From: Microbacterium sp.
Lineage (GTDB): Bacteria; Actinomycetota; Actinomycetes; Actinomycetales; Microbacteriaceae
Assembly (NCBI GenBank): GCA_031286555.1
Contig: JAITUD010000301.1
Coordinates: 1-5,814 of the forward strand
Direction: 5' to 3'
Length of the DNA: 5,814 nt
How positions within the stretch are numbered: position 1 is the stretch's first letter; each line of letters starts with the position of its first letter. Shown one piece after another: positions 1 to 5,791 of this stretch. The position numbers were made by a program, and so were the translations under genes. The notes under the pieces are model-generated. The model was not told where the DNA came from. It made no database searches and saw only the letters and a list, made by a program, of their open reading frames with translations.

Positions 1-163
1 GTCGATTGCCCGCCAACGACGAGCGCAGCGAGCGGAACACGAGCTCGCGGACGGACCACTCCGAGCCCAGCGCGGCCTGCGCCCGCGCGATGATCTGCGC
101 CTGGTATGCCTGCGCACCCATCGGGTTGTCGGTCGCGATCCTCGCGTTGCTGAGCCGTTTCAT
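1..163 (-). CDS. Probable glycosyltransferase, N-terminal fragment (runs off left edge)
   Basis: Reading the minus strand from the ATG at 163-161 gives 54 codons with no stop before the window edge. The protein begins MKRLSNARIATDNPMGAQAY and continues through an alanine- and glutamine-rich helix to an ELVFRSLRSSLAGNR-like segment. A GGGGAGG Shine-Dalgarno lies about 10 bases upstream (plus-strand bases 174-180), which supports this start. From memory, this type of N-terminus (ARIATDNPMGAQAYQ followed by a tryptophan and RSLRS) occurs in family-4-like glycosyltransferases of Microbacteriaceae, but no catalytic motif lies inside the window, so the function is inferred. The gene diverges from the glycosyltransferase operon starting at 266, which fits a shared glycan locus. 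I am fairly confident that it is coding and less so about the enzyme class. Confidence 0.62.
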   Translation of the reverse strand, partial: MKRLSNARIATDNPMGAQAYQAQIIARAQAALGSEWSVRELVFRSLRSSLAGNR

Positions 164-265
164 CCGGACGCCGCCTCCCCAGTCGACCAGGCAACAGTAT
201 CCCGCCGCGCACGTGCCACACGATTCTCTATCATCGGGGGAGGGGACTGGGGCAGGGGAGAGCAC
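164..265. promoter_or_regulatory. Divergent promoter region between two glycosyltransferase genes
   Basis: This 102-base gap separates two genes reading outward. On the plus strand, TATCAT at 229-234 is a plausible -10 hexamer about 30 bases before the start at 266. On the minus strand, GATACT (plus bases 196-201) could be the -10 for the left gene. Neither has a clear TTGACA-like -35 at 16-18 bases, as is common in high-GC actinobacteria. An 8-base palindrome GCACGTGC at 209-216 lies between the two. Transcription must start outward in both directions unless each gene is leaderless, but the exact elements are weak calls. Confidence 0.35.
254..260 (+). promoter_or_regulatory. Ribosome binding site AGGGGAG for the first family-2 glycosyltransferase
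   Basis: The purine-rich AGGGGAG ends five bases before the ATG at 266. This decides the start against a longer open frame that begins near base 6 in another phase and has the arginine- and serine-rich composition of a shadow frame. Confidence 0.7.
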
Positions 266-1231
266 ATGGACCGCACAGCTGTCGTCGTGGTGGCGACCTT
301 TCGACGGCCGGATTACGTCCGCACGTGCCTTGAGCACCTGCAGCGGCAGACCGTCGCACCGTCGCGGATCGTCGTGGTCGACGCTTCGCCGGACGATGAG
401 ACTCGTACCGTCGTGGAAGACTTCCCCGGAGTCGAGTACCGTCGCAACGAACTCGGGCTCGGCACGCTCGCCGCGTCCCGCGCGATCGGCACGGTCGACG
501 CGACCGAGGATGTCGTTGCGTTCATCGACGACGACGCCTACGCCGAGCCGGAGTGGCTGGAGCGACTGCTCGCCGCCTACGAGCCCGACGACGTCGGTGC
601 TGTCGGCGGTCGTGCGCGCAATGGTCGCGACGGCGAGGAGCAGGAGGGCCTCGACCGTATCGGCCGGTTCCTGCGCAACGGCCGCCTCACGGGCAACTTC
701 GCCGCCGACCCCGGTCGCACGATCGACGCCGACCACATGCTCGGCGCCAACATGTCGGTGCGCAATTCCGTGCTGCGCGCGTTCGGTGGCATCCACGACT
801 ACTACCCGGGCACCTGCCTGCGCGAGGACAGCGACATCGCGCTGCGGGCGCGCAAGAGCGGTTATCGGGTCGTCTACGCCCCGGATGCCGTCGTGCGCCA
901 CGTCGCCGGCGACTACTCGAAGGGCGCCAGGTTCGATCTGCGCTACCGCTTCTACGGCGCACGGAACCACATCCTGCTGCTGACCACGACGCTCGGCTGG
1001 AGAGACCCGCACCTGACCAGGTATTTGGGTTCGGTGCTCGCGTCGAGCGGACGCGAAGCTGTATCTGGGGTGCGCACGTGGTCGGCCAAGCCCGGTCTCA
1101 CCGCCAGGATGCGCGGTGTCGCAGGCGGACTCACCCGCGCAGGCGTCGATGTGGTGGGCACCGCCGTCGGCCTCGGCGCCGCGATCGCGCCGAACGACCG
1201 CGCACGGGATGTGAACCGGGCGGCGTCATGA
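266..1231 (+). CDS. Family-2-like (GT-A) glycosyltransferase
   Basis: This 321-residue protein has the hallmarks of an inverting GT-A fold, family 2 enzyme. The N-terminal Rossmann-like strand VVVVATFRRPDYV (residues 6-18) is followed by IVVVDAS at 35-41, the nucleotide-binding half. FIDDDA at 86-91 supplies the DxD-type aspartates (88-90) that normally hold the metal and sugar-diphosphate. GANMSVRNSVL at 160-170 and the acidic LREDSD at 185-190, with D188 the likely catalytic base position, complete the domain. A final H212-containing strand closes it. The C-terminal 80 residues end in a mildly hydrophobic glycine/alanine/valine stretch (about 293-309) that might associate with the membrane. 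It is probably cytoplasmic and transfers a sugar from a nucleotide donor to a growing glycan; donor and acceptor cannot be read from the sequence. It is the first gene of a three-gene operon, and its stop overlaps the next start as ATGA. Confidence 0.9.
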   Translation: MDRTAVVVVATFRRPDYVRTCLEHLQRQTVAPSRIVVVDASPDDETRTVVEDFPGVEYRRNELGLGTLAASRAIGTVDATEDVVAFIDDDAYAEPEWLERLLAAYEPDDVGAVGGRARNGRDGEEQEGLDRIGRFLRNGRLTGNFAADPGRTIDADHMLGANMSVRNSVLRAFGGIHDYYPGTCLREDSDIALRARKSGYRVVYAPDAVVRHVAGDYSKGARFDLRYRFYGARNHILLLTTTLGWRDPHLTRYLGSVLASSGREAVSGVRTWSAKPGLTARMRGVAGGLTRAGVDVVGTAVGLGAAIAPNDRARDVNRAAS

Positions 1232-2217
1232 CCGCGGACGGGACGACAGCGCAGACGTTCGCGCTGATTATCCCGACGCATGGGCGCCCCGAATTCGTCG
1301 TGCAGGCTGTACGCAGCGCACTTCGACAGGAGCGCGCGTTCGACCGGGTCATCGTCATCCCCGACGGACTGGAGGACCCGGCATCCGATGCCTTGGCCGG
1401 TCTCGACGTCGACGTGCATCCGGTTCCGCACGCCGGCGTCGCCGCGGCTCGCAACGCTGGCCTGGCGCTCGCCGACACCGACTGGGTCTGTTTCCTCGAC
1501 GACGACGACCTGCTGCATCCGTCCTATCTCGGCGATCTGGAGGCGGCGATCGGGCAGTATCCGGAGGCCGGGGCGTTCAACGCGCCGTACTGGAGCTTCG
1601 GCACCGAGATCGGTGCACGCGAGGAGTTCGCGGCCGAGACGCTGGACGAGTGCCTGGCGGCGATCGAGACCGCGCTTCCGCGCAACGACATGACCTACCT
1701 CGACATCACCGGGCGCAGCTTCGACGCACTGCTCGGCGGGCTTGCGGGGTCGATGAGTACCGCGGCCGTGCGGACCGAAACCCTGCGCGCGGCCGGCGGA
1801 TTCCCCGACGGGCTGATCGCGGCGGAGGACTGGACGATGTATGTCAACGTGGCGCGCTTCACGGAATGGCGGGTGCTCGGTGAGCGCCGGGCGTTCTTCC
1901 GCGACCACGGCGGCAACGCCATGCGCGGGCGCAGCACGGCGAAGGGCCTCTCGGCGCTGCGCGCGATCCGGTCGTTCTGGCAGCCGACCGAGCTTCCGAC
2001 GCCCCCGCACCGCCCGATCGGGGCCTACAGTCGCGGCTACCGCCACGAGGTGCTCGCGGCGCTCGCCGCCTGCGCGCGGAACGATGACCCGGGCGGGCGG
2101 CGCGTCGCTCTGCGGATCGCCTCCGAGATCCTGCCCCGACGGTGGGATCGGGTCTTCGTGCGGATGCCCCGCCCGATCCGCTCGGCGATGTGGCGACTCG
2201 AAGGCGTCGCCTCATGA
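1228..2217 (+). CDS. Second family-2-like (GT-A) glycosyltransferase
   Basis: The product has 329 residues counted from the ATG at 1228, which overlaps the previous stop by four bases (ATGA). That coupling fixes the start, although the same frame stays open far upstream. FALIIPTHGRPEFV (11-24) is the typical opening of family 2 enzymes, and VIVIPDG (41-47) is the second strand. AGVAAARNAGL (69-79) is the usual family 2 helix, followed by the CFLDDDDLLHP block (88-98), whose aspartates 91-94 form the metal/nucleotide-sugar site. After a less conserved stretch (115-170), AAEDWTMYV (198-206) gives the E-D pair (200-201) expected for the catalytic base region. The C-terminal 80 residues are arginine-rich and have no recognised domain. 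No membrane segments are evident, so it is probably a cytoplasmic or peripheral enzyme. It should add a residue next to that of its operon partners; the sugar is unknown. Its stop again overlaps the following start as ATGA. Confidence 0.9.
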   Translation: MTADGTTAQTFALIIPTHGRPEFVVQAVRSALRQERAFDRVIVIPDGLEDPASDALAGLDVDVHPVPHAGVAAARNAGLALADTDWVCFLDDDDLLHPSYLGDLEAAIGQYPEAGAFNAPYWSFGTEIGAREEFAAETLDECLAAIETALPRNDMTYLDITGRSFDALLGGLAGSMSTAAVRTETLRAAGGFPDGLIAAEDWTMYVNVARFTEWRVLGERRAFFRDHGGNAMRGRSTAKGLSALRAIRSFWQPTELPTPPHRPIGAYSRGYRHEVLAALAACARNDDPGGRRVALRIASEILPRRWDRVFVRMPRPIRSAMWRLEGVAS

Positions 2218-3206
2218 CTCGCGCCGTCTATGTCGTGCTCACACACCGGGACTGGCCGCAGGTGCACCGCCTCTCACGAGCGATTCTCACGTCGAGTCCG
2301 GATGCCAGGGTCGTGATCATGCACGACTCCCGCCGGGAGCGCTTCCCGTCGTACGCCGACGACGAGCGCATCCAGATCATCGACCACGGTCTGGCCTGCG
2401 ACTGGGGCTCGTGGGAACTCGTCGAGGCCGCACTGCGCGGCTTCGCGATCGCGCGCGACGAGCACGACGCACAGCTGGTCGCGCTGATCTCCGGACAGGA
2501 CTACCCGACCCGCCCGCTCGGCCTGTGGGAGGACGAGGCGCTGGCCGCGCAGAGCTGGATAGGCGAGGCGCGACCGCTGGCCTACCGGCCGCGCTGGGGT
2601 CGTCGCTACGGCGAGGGCGACGACCGTCTGACCCGGTACGCATACCGGTGGTTCCGATCGCCCGCAGAGATCCTCCGCCCTCGGATGCCCCGATGGGCGC
2701 GCCTGCCGGAGCCCGTGAACAGGTTCTGGCAGCGGGCCCGCCGCGCGGTCACGCTGAGGCTCGAGCCGATGCTGAGCCTGCGCGTCGTCGCGCGGGGGAA
2801 GGGCGTGCACTACGGCATCCGCCGTTTCCCTGAACCTTTCCCGGCCGGTCACGAGTGCTGGTTCGGAGCGCAGTGGGTGGCGGTCCGCCGCCCCGAACTC
2901 GATCGGCTGCTCGACGTCGACCTGGTGGAGGGATCCGCGCTCCGACGGGTGTACCGGCGGTCGATCATCCCCGATGAATCGGCGCTGGTGACGCCGCTCG
3001 CCCGCCGTTCACCGGCCGCGGCGATGCCGCCCGCCACCCTGCAGCGATGGGACGACACGCTCGACGGCGGACTCACCTTCACGATCGACGATCTCGACGA
3101 GATCGTGGCATCCGGGGCCCCCTTCTGCCGCAAGGTCGACGCGACGGCGAGCGCGGAACTGATGGATGCGCTCGACCGTCGGCTCGCCGGCGAGGACGCC
3201 TCCTAG
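2214..3206 (+). CDS. GT14-like (core-2/I-branching type) glycosyltransferase
   Basis: The product has 330 residues from the ATG at 2214, chosen because it overlaps the preceding stop in ATGA and begins directly with the family's first strand. The motif order matches the bacterial branch of the core-2/I-branching (beta-1,6-N-acetylglucosaminyltransferase / xylosyltransferase) family: AVYVVLTHRD (4-13), DWGSWELVEAAL (63-74), LISGQDYP (91-98), WFGAQWVAVRR (216-226), IIPDESALVT (251-260) and FCRKVD (304-309). By analogy with mammalian C2GnT, E255 in PDES would be the catalytic base, and K307 in FCRKVD a basic residue neutralising the nucleotide phosphates. These enzymes use UDP-sugars without a DxD motif, and none is obvious here. 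There is no transmembrane anchor, unlike the eukaryotic Golgi enzymes, so cytoplasmic action is likely. It is the last gene of the operon. The real donor could be UDP-GlcNAc, UDP-xylose or another sugar. Family assignment is fairly sure, specificity unknown. Confidence 0.82.
   Translation: MTRAVYVVLTHRDWPQVHRLSRAILTSSPDARVVIMHDSRRERFPSYADDERIQIIDHGLACDWGSWELVEAALRGFAIARDEHDAQLVALISGQDYPTRPLGLWEDEALAAQSWIGEARPLAYRPRWGRRYGEGDDRLTRYAYRWFRSPAEILRPRMPRWARLPEPVNRFWQRARRAVTLRLEPMLSLRVVARGKGVHYGIRRFPEPFPAGHECWFGAQWVAVRRPELDRLLDVDLVEGSALRRVYRRSIIPDESALVTPLARRSPAAAMPPATLQRWDDTLDGGLTFTIDDLDEIVASGAPFCRKVDATASAELMDALDRRLAGEDAS
3203..3206. other. Shared CTAG: overlapping stop codons of convergent genes
   Basis: The palindrome CTAG contains the TAG stop of the plus-strand GT14-like gene (3204-3206) and the TAG stop of the minus-strand ABC exporter gene (read from 3205 to 3203). 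The two genes therefore overlap tail to tail by four bases. No room remains for an intergenic terminator, so each transcript probably extends into the other gene's coding sequence. Confidence 0.93.
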
Positions 3207-5020
3207 TCCAGCGACCCCAGCTCCACGAGCCTCGCGAACTCGGCATCCTGCTCGCGCACCTGGTCGAAGGTGCCCTCGGCGGCGACCCGCCCCTCGCGCA
3301 GGAAGTACAGCCGGTCGCTCGCACGCACGGTCGACAGCCGATGCGCGACGATGATGATCGTCATCGTGCCCTGCAGGCCGCGCAGCGTCTGCGCGATCTC
3401 GTGCTCGGTGGCGTTGTCGAGCGCGCTCGTCGCCTCGTCGAGCACCAGCACGTGCGGGCGGCGGTACAGCGCCCTGGCCAGGCCGACGCGCTGACGCTGC
3501 CCGCCCGAGAGGCGAACGCCGCGATCGCCGACCATCGTGTCGAGACCCTCCGGCAGGTCGTCGAGCACACCGTCGAGCTGCGCCAGCCGCACGACCTCGC
3601 GCACCCGGTCGTGATCGACGTTCTCGGCCCGCTCGCCGAAGGCGATGTTCGCCGCGATCGAATCGCTGGTGAGGAACACCTCCTGCGGCACCACACCGAG
3701 CCCCGCGTGCCAGGCTGCCAGGTCGTCGTCGATCAGGCGACCGCCGCACGAGATCGACCCCTGCGTGGGCTCGAGCAGACCGAGCACCAGGTCGAGGATC
3801 GTGCTCTTGCCGGCGCCGCTGCCGCCCGTGAAGGCGACCGTGCTGTTCTGCGGGATCGTCAGCGACAGGTCCTGGAGCACGGGCTGCTCGGCGTCCGGGT
3901 ACTGGAACGACACCCGCTCGAGCTCGATGTCGCCCGCGTACGGGCGATCATCACGCGGTCGCTCCTCATGGCGGCCGCCCCGCTCCAGCTCGTCCAGGGA
4001 GCCGACCATGATCCGCAGCCCGGCCTGTCCGGTGCGCATCGTGGCGATGTTGCCGCTGACGCGGTTCATCGTCGGCAGCGCGCGCATGGATGCCGCGGCG
4101 AAGAGTCCGAGGATCGGAATGACCTGCTCGGGCTGCCCGATGAGGAACAGCAGACCAGCGATCCCGAGGATCGCGAAGATGAAGATCACCTCGAGCAGAT
4201 ACCGCGGGATGTCGGCGAGGAAGGACATCTCGCGACTCGCTCGTGCACCGCGCAGCTTCGCGGCCCGGAACCCGCCGACGAAGAGCTCGCCGCTGGAGGT
4301 GAGCCGGGTCTCGCGGAAGCCCTCCATGCCGGGCATCAGCGACTGCCAGGCGCTCAGCCCGGCATCGGCCATCTCCTCGCCGATGCGCAGCTGCTTCGCC
4401 CGCAGCACGCGCTGCACACCGAACACCATGAAGCCGAACAGGGCGATCGCGAAGAGCGTGACCAGGATCGGCGACGAGAACGCCAGCACGATCGTGATCG
4501 CCGCCAGCACCAGCACATCCGAGCAGAGCGTGACCAGCGCCAGCAGCACGCTGGACGCCTGATTAGTGGCGTCGTTGATGTTGCGGTACAGCTCGCTCAG
4601 CCGCCGCTGACGGTGCGCCGAGTACGGCGAGAGCACGTACCGGTTCATCAGCTCGGCGGATGCCAGGGCGTTGATCTTCGTTGTGCGGCCCAGCAGCCAC
4701 CAGCGGAACGCGAGCGAGCCGGCGCTCTTCACGATGAACAGCCCCGCGACCATGCCCGCGACGAGGGGCAGCAGCACCGAGAGCTCGCTGGTTCCGGTGA
4801 CGCCGACGAGCCACTCCAGGAACGCGCCCTGCGGCTCTCCATCGGTCGTCGCGAGCTGCATCAGCGGCACCATCGCGGCGACACCGAGCATGTCCAGGCC
4901 GGCGAGGACCACCGAGGCGATCACCGTCAGCGTCATCCAGCGCCGCGGGCTCGCGCCAGTCACCCGCAGCAGCGTCCCCAGTTGCGGAAGCAGGCGCGAG
5001 GTGCGCGCGGAATCAGCCAT
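3203..5020 (-). CDS. ABC exporter half-transporter (membrane domain plus ATPase), possible glycan flippase
   Basis: This 605-residue protein fuses an exporter-type transmembrane domain (about 1-340) to an ATPase (about 364-605), joined by a charged linker (345-360). Hydrophobic segments lie near 31-56, 82-108, 157-180, 184-201, 275-296 and 299-316, the six expected. The ATPase is complete: Walker A GGSGAGKST (399-407), Q-loop Q446, signature LSGGQ (504-508), Walker B VLVLDEA (524-530) with catalytic E529, D-loop SALD (532-535) and H-loop H560. It should work as a dimer, and a homodimer is the simplest case because no partner is present. The RALPTMNRV segment before the linker resembles PglK-like lipid-linked oligosaccharide flippases found in glycan loci, which fits the neighbouring glycosyltransferases. 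There is no N-terminal C39 peptidase, so bacteriocin processing is unlikely. Other lipid or drug exporters of this class cannot be excluded. An AGAGGGGG site six bases upstream supports the start. Confidence 0.9.
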   Translation of the reverse strand: MADSARTSRLLPQLGTLLRVTGASPRRWMTLTVIASVVLAGLDMLGVAAMVPLMQLATTDGEPQGAFLEWLVGVTGTSELSVLLPLVAGMVAGLFIVKSAGSLAFRWWLLGRTTKINALASAELMNRYVLSPYSAHRQRRLSELYRNINDATNQASSVLLALVTLCSDVLVLAAITIVLAFSSPILVTLFAIALFGFMVFGVQRVLRAKQLRIGEEMADAGLSAWQSLMPGMEGFRETRLTSSGELFVGGFRAAKLRGARASREMSFLADIPRYLLEVIFIFAILGIAGLLFLIGQPEQVIPILGLFAAASMRALPTMNRVSGNIATMRTGQAGLRIMVGSLDELERGGRHEERPRDDRPYAGDIELERVSFQYPDAEQPVLQDLSLTIPQNSTVAFTGGSGAGKSTILDLVLGLLEPTQGSISCGGRLIDDDLAAWHAGLGVVPQEVFLTSDSIAANIAFGERAENVDHDRVREVVRLAQLDGVLDDLPEGLDTMVGDRGVRLSGGQRQRVGLARALYRRPHVLVLDEATSALDNATEHEIAQTLRGLQGTMTIIIVAHRLSTVRASDRLYFLREGRVAAEGTFDQVREQDAEFARLVELGSLD

Positions 5021-5026
5021 CAGCGA

Positions 5027-5034
5027 CCCCCTCT
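5027..5034 (-). promoter_or_regulatory. Ribosome binding site AGAGGGGG for the ABC exporter gene
   Basis: Read on the minus strand, AGAGGGGG ends six bases before the ATG at 5020-5018. It confirms this start and resembles the AGAGGGG site, also spaced by six bases, of the divergent gene at 5179. Confidence 0.75.
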
Positions 5035-5091
5035 GCGAGATGACATGCCCGGGGTGTTGCCGGGGCTGAGATTACGCTAGCATCGTGCCGT

Positions 5092-5116
5092 ACAACCTAT
5101 GATCTGGGGCGGTTGT
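5092..5116. repeat. Inverted repeat ACAACC / GGTTGT around a candidate -10
   Basis: ACAACC (5092-5097) and GGTTGT (5111-5116) are exact inverted repeats separated by 13 bases that begin with the -10-like hexamer TATGAT (5098-5103). Base 5090 can also pair with 5118, giving about eight positions with one mismatch. The dyad centre lies where RNA polymerase would melt DNA, as expected for an operator, but no regulator gene is in the window and short repeats occur by chance. Confidence 0.4.
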
Positions 5117-5126
5117 GCTCGCGAGC
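5117..5126. repeat. Perfect 10-base palindrome GCTCGCGAGC
   Basis: This self-complementary decamer abuts the right arm of the inverted repeat and lies just downstream of the expected transcription start of the gene at 5179. It could be an operator half or a chance GC-rich palindrome. Confidence 0.3.
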
Positions 5127-5146
5127 GATTCTTCTGGGGAAACGCC

Positions 5147-5178
5147 GTGATGGGTTCTAGCAACCAGAGGGGCATCAC
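5147..5178 (+). promoter_or_regulatory. Leader hairpin with the Shine-Dalgarno as a bulge
   Basis: GTGATG (5147-5152) pairs with CATCAC (5173-5178), which touches the start codon. Directly inside, GGTT (5153-5156) pairs with AACC (5162-5165) around the loop CTAGC. The only unpaired bases between the two helices are AGAGGGG (5166-5172), the ribosome binding site of the gene at 5179, spaced six bases from its ATG. The fold would therefore present or mask the ribosome site. Pairings are seen in the sequence; a regulatory role is inference. Confidence 0.4.
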
Positions 5179-5724
5179 ATGACTGACAATTCGCAGCAGT
5201 CCGGCGTCAGCCGCCGCACTGTGACCAAGGCTATGGCCTGGGCGGTTCCCGCCATCGCCGTCGCCGCGCCGATTCCGGCTTTCGCCGCGTCCGGGCCGAA
5301 GCCCGGTCTGACGCACGGACCTGCCTGCAAGGCGCCGGGCGGTTCCGTTCAGGGGTGTGAGTCCCCGTTCAAGTTCGGTTACGGCGTGCCGGTGACGATC
5401 ACGAACCCGGGCAACAAGGACGTGTGGATCACGTCGATCTCGATCACGAACCAGGTTCCGGCCAGCCCGGTGTTCATCGCCGGCTCGTCGATCGGGCTTC
5501 CAGTGAAGGTGCCGGCAGCCGTCAACGGGGTGCCCGGCTCGGTCTCCTTCTACTTCCGCGCGGTCTCCTCGAACAGTCAGAACGTCAAGGACGGCGCGAT
5601 CACGTTCTCGGCGGCCTGGGGTCACGCTGCCGATGGCAGTGACCACGACCACGACGGCGATCCGCTGAAGTTCACCGTGACCTGGTCTTCGACGCCTCCT
5701 GGATGCAGCTGCATCGAGGCGTGA
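5179..5724 (+). CDS. Small secreted protein of unknown function with Tat-like signal
   Basis: The product has 181 residues, preceded by AGAGGGG six bases before the ATG. The N-terminus carries SRRTVTK (11-17), close to the twin-arginine consensus S-R-R-x-F-L-K, then a hydrophobic stretch (18-33) and an AFA cleavage site, so the mature protein probably starts near A37. The mature part, about 145 residues, is rich in serine, glycine, proline and valine. Alternating strands such as VPVTITNPGNKDVWITSISI (70-89) suggest an all-beta, Ig-like domain. It has four cysteines, C50 and C60 near the start and C176 and C178 near the end, which could form disulfides outside the cell. D155-H-D157-H-D159-G160 fits the DxDxDG calcium-loop pattern, and with H149 and the other histidines could also bind transition metals. 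No sorting signal or membrane anchor follows, so it is probably released or wall-associated without covalent attachment. I do not recognise the mature domain. Confidence 0.85.
   Translation: MTDNSQQSGVSRRTVTKAMAWAVPAIAVAAPIPAFAASGPKPGLTHGPACKAPGGSVQGCESPFKFGYGVPVTITNPGNKDVWITSISITNQVPASPVFIAGSSIGLPVKVPAAVNGVPGSVSFYFRAVSSNSQNVKDGAITFSAAWGHAADGSDHDHDGDPLKFTVTWSSTPPGCSCIEA
5692..5722 (+). terminator. Candidate hairpin terminator overlapping the stop codon
   Basis: ACGCCTC (5692-5698) is exactly complementary to GAGGCGT (5716-5722), which includes the first base of the TGA stop. Inside lies a perfect 14-base palindrome, GATGCAGCTGCATC (5702-5715), leaving only CTG (5699-5701) as a bulge. The RNA could form a 12-base-pair bulged stem with a four-base AGCT loop. 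No uridine tract follows, so it may be a high-GC non-canonical terminator or an RNA-stabilising 3' hairpin, possibly acting with the GC-rich structures downstream. Confidence 0.45.
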
Positions 5725-5738
5725 GCGTTCCGCAGAGG

Positions 5739-5791
5739 CGGGGGCGGCGTGGGCCGGTGCCCCCGCGGGGGGCGCAGTGGCCCCGCCCCCG
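5739..5791. terminator. GC-rich nested hairpins after the secreted-protein gene
   Basis: CGGGGGCGG (5739-5747) pairs exactly with CCGCCCCCG (5783-5791). Nested inside, GCCCCC (5759-5764) pairs with GGGGGC (5768-5773) around a three-base loop, extendable by a G-U and a G-C pair. There is no T-run on either side. A terminator of the U-less type seen in high-GC bacteria is the simplest reading, but such base composition pairs easily by chance. Confidence 0.35.

Larger units (their letters stand above)
5021..5178. promoter_or_regulatory. Divergent regulatory region between exporter and secreted-protein genes
   Basis: This 158-base gap must hold starts for both outward-reading genes. For the plus strand the best -10 candidate is TATGAT at 5098-5103, with no clear -35. 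For the minus strand only weak elements are seen: a TAATCT -10 (plus bases 5069-5074) with TTGTAC (5090-5095) 15 bases upstream, a short spacing. The region also holds an inverted repeat around the TATGAT, a palindrome GCTCGCGAGC (5117-5126) and a foldable leader, listed separately. The two promoters would lie within about 30 bases of each other, so one bound regulator could affect both genes. Confidence 0.5.

Noticed and set aside
6..983. A 325-codon plus-strand open frame across the left end
   Set aside because: It overlaps the glycosyltransferase at 266 in another phase, has a serine/arginine/threonine-rich composition without motifs, and covers the divergent promoter gap.
553..1227. Upstream extension of the second family-2 glycosyltransferase in the same open frame
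   Set aside because: The extra 225 codons overlap the first glycosyltransferase and are arginine-rich shadow sequence. The ATG at 1228, coupled by ATGA, begins right at the catalytic domain.
952..2046. A 364-codon minus-strand open frame opposite the second glycosyltransferase
   Set aside because: It is antisense to two motif-complete glycosyltransferases, with an arginine-rich sequence and no recognisable domain.
2142..2213. Longer start for the GT14-like gene
   Set aside because: It would overlap the preceding gene by 76 bases and add residues before the family's first beta strand. The ATGA start at 2214 fits both coupling and the domain.
3047..5080. A 677-codon plus-strand open frame opposite the ABC exporter
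   Set aside because: It is antisense to a complete ATPase with every expected motif, is rich in arginine, histidine and glutamine, shows no domain, and lacks a ribosome site. It is a by-product of high GC content.
5077..5652. A 191-codon minus-strand open frame opposite the secreted protein
   Set aside because: It is antisense to a gene with a clear ribosome site and signal peptide, and is arginine/glycine-rich without motifs.
5179..5724. Reading the small secreted protein as a bacteriocin precursor exported by the neighbouring ABC protein
   Set aside because: It has a Tat-like leader and not a double-glycine leader, the exporter lacks a C39 peptidase domain, and no modification enzyme is nearby.
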